Shown here: in pieces, positions 62,386 to 63,233 of the stretch
How positions within the stretch are numbered: position 1 is the first letter of the stretch
How the letters are laid out: every line of letters begins with the position of its first letter
Source: Pachysolen tannophilus NRRL Y-2460
Lineage: Eukaryota > Ascomycota > Pichiomycetes > Alaninales > Pachysolenaceae
Direction: 5' to 3'
DNA length: 63,233 nt
Assembly: GCA_001661245.1 (NCBI GenBank)
Contig: KV454017.1
Coordinates: 240,847 to 304,079 of the forward strand
Made by a program: the position numbers and the translations under genes
Notes under the pieces: model-generated
What the model saw: only the letters and a program-made list of their open reading frames with translations
Told to the model about the DNA's origin: nothing
Databases searched by the model: none

Positions 62386-63233
62386 AAACTGAATAGCTAA
62401 ATTAGCTTAATGAGCTAAAAAAAAAAAAAAAAAAAAGAAAAAGAACTAAAACTAAAACTATTATTTAGCTTGACCATATTTTTTTTTTTTTTTACCTTTT
62501 TTTCTTTTTCTTTTGTTTTTATTATAGATAGAACAATAATATATTTTACATGTTTGAATTGCATTAGACATGAGATAGTTTTGACTCTCCAAACCTAAGA
62601 GTTTATCTTCCAGTATTTTTTGTTCTTGACCCACCGTCAAAGGCTGGAGGCCAAGAAGGGCTACTCAGGCGGGGCCAAGACGGGAGACCAGAGGGGAGAC
62701 CAGAGACCCAAGACAAGTGTCGCAAGAGATGAGGCTCTCACTTACACTCAAAAAAAAAAAAAAAAAAACAAAAAAAAAAAAAAAAAAAAACTAAGCGTGA
62801 GGCTCAAAATAAAACAATAAAATAAAATCGGTCGGTACTAAAGACGTTTGAAAAACAAAAAAAACAAAAAACAAAAAACAAAAAACTAAGCATTCAAGGT
62901 AAGCATTAAGCGATGGGAACAAAACCAAAAATAGTTTTAATAAAAAAGTAGTGAACAAAAAATAAAAAAAGTAGTAAACACAAAAGTAGTGCACGTGTAC
63001 CAACCAACCAATTTCCAAAAAAAAATTTTTTTTGGTTTTTTGGTTTTTTGGTTTTTCTGTCCTCCCCTCCCCCACCAATTTTACTTTTTCTTCTGAAAAG
63101 AGCAGTCACAAGAAATTTAACTAATATAACATAAAAAAAAAAAACCTAATTACCCTACTGGGAAAGAGTGCGCCGGGTAACACCCTAATCTATTAAGTGT
63201 TCAGAACAAAGATCTTTAGTTAGTAAAGAAAAA
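62386..63233. other. Right-end region with a GC-rich patch and homopolymer repeats
   Basis: A GC-rich patch at about 62620-62735 contains GGGAGACCAGAG in tandem. TGAGGCTC recurs at about 62731 and 62801. (CAAAAAA)n runs span about 62848-62884, GGTTTTTT repeats about 63027-63053, and a Reb1-type CGGGTAA lies at 63174-63180. A 66-codon ORF through the patch ends in poly-Lys and is not convincing. No gene is visible before the window ends. Confidence 0.45.

Noticed and set aside
62620-62820. 66-codon ORF through the GC-rich right-end patch
   Set aside because: Ends in homopolymer-coded Lys and lacks any known domain; the tandem unit explains its repeats.
1-63233. Transposons, virus-derived elements, CRISPR, tRNA and rRNA genes
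   Set aside because: No reverse transcriptase, integrase, transposase or capsid-like ORF, no long terminal repeats, no spaced repeats, and no complete tRNA or rRNA signature seen.

Overview
This window is nuclear DNA from a budding yeast (Saccharomycotina). It is strongly AT-rich, has long poly-T/poly-A and (TA)n runs between genes, and carries 27 recognisable protein-coding loci whose closest relatives are yeast genes. I saw no tRNA, rRNA, transposon, virus-derived element or CRISPR array. Five genes contain short introns of yeast type (donor GTGAGT, GTATGT or GTAAGT; branch site [T/A]ACTAAC or TATTAAC; acceptor TAG/CAG). Where CTG codons fall at positions I can compare with relatives, they tend to sit where relatives have Ser or another small or polar residue. 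They are almost absent from conserved domains. This suggests a yeast that reads CUG as serine (Ascoidea/Saccharomycopsis type or Candida/Debaryomyces type) or possibly alanine, not a Saccharomyces relative.

Layout. (1) 0.5-6 kb: two mannan genes in tandem, an MNN2/MNN5-type alpha-1,2-mannosyltransferase and an MNN4-type LicD protein. (2) 6.2-10 kb: an FMS1-type polyamine oxidase broken by two homopolymer frameshifts, ATP10, and an unidentified membrane protein. (3) 10-32 kb: CCS1, IMP2, MIH1, an MSN2/4-type factor, EIS1, CSE4, ARP9, RCH1 and SFK1. In S. cerevisiae these genes are split between two duplicated regions (YMR031-YMR038 and YKL049-YKL062), so this is one undivided ancestral segment. 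(4) 32.6-41 kb: a TAG1-like vacuolar protein, then STE23 and CCW14 as a divergent pair, as in S. cerevisiae (YLR389C/YLR390W-A). (5) 41.8-54 kb: POP1, GUD1, SSU72, ATG4 and SQS1, collinear with YNL221-YNL224 apart from the GUD1 insertion. (6) 54-62.4 kb: SMB1, PRP38, a CA3427-like binding-protein fold, DCP2 and MRL1.

There is no operon-like logic. The notable functional groupings are the mannan pair (Golgi glycosylation), the RNA genes POP1, SSU72, SQS1, SMB1, PRP38 and DCP2 at 42-61 kb, and chromatin/centromere genes (CSE4, ARP9) next to each other. Two intergenic regions of about 2.4-2.5 kb flank the MSN2/4-type gene. The 44.7-46.2 kb gap holds two unusually GC-rich pieces, one able to fold into a closed RNA-like structure.

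The window begins inside a 50-base T run, which may be a contig edge. All similarity statements come from recognising sequences by eye; no search was run.
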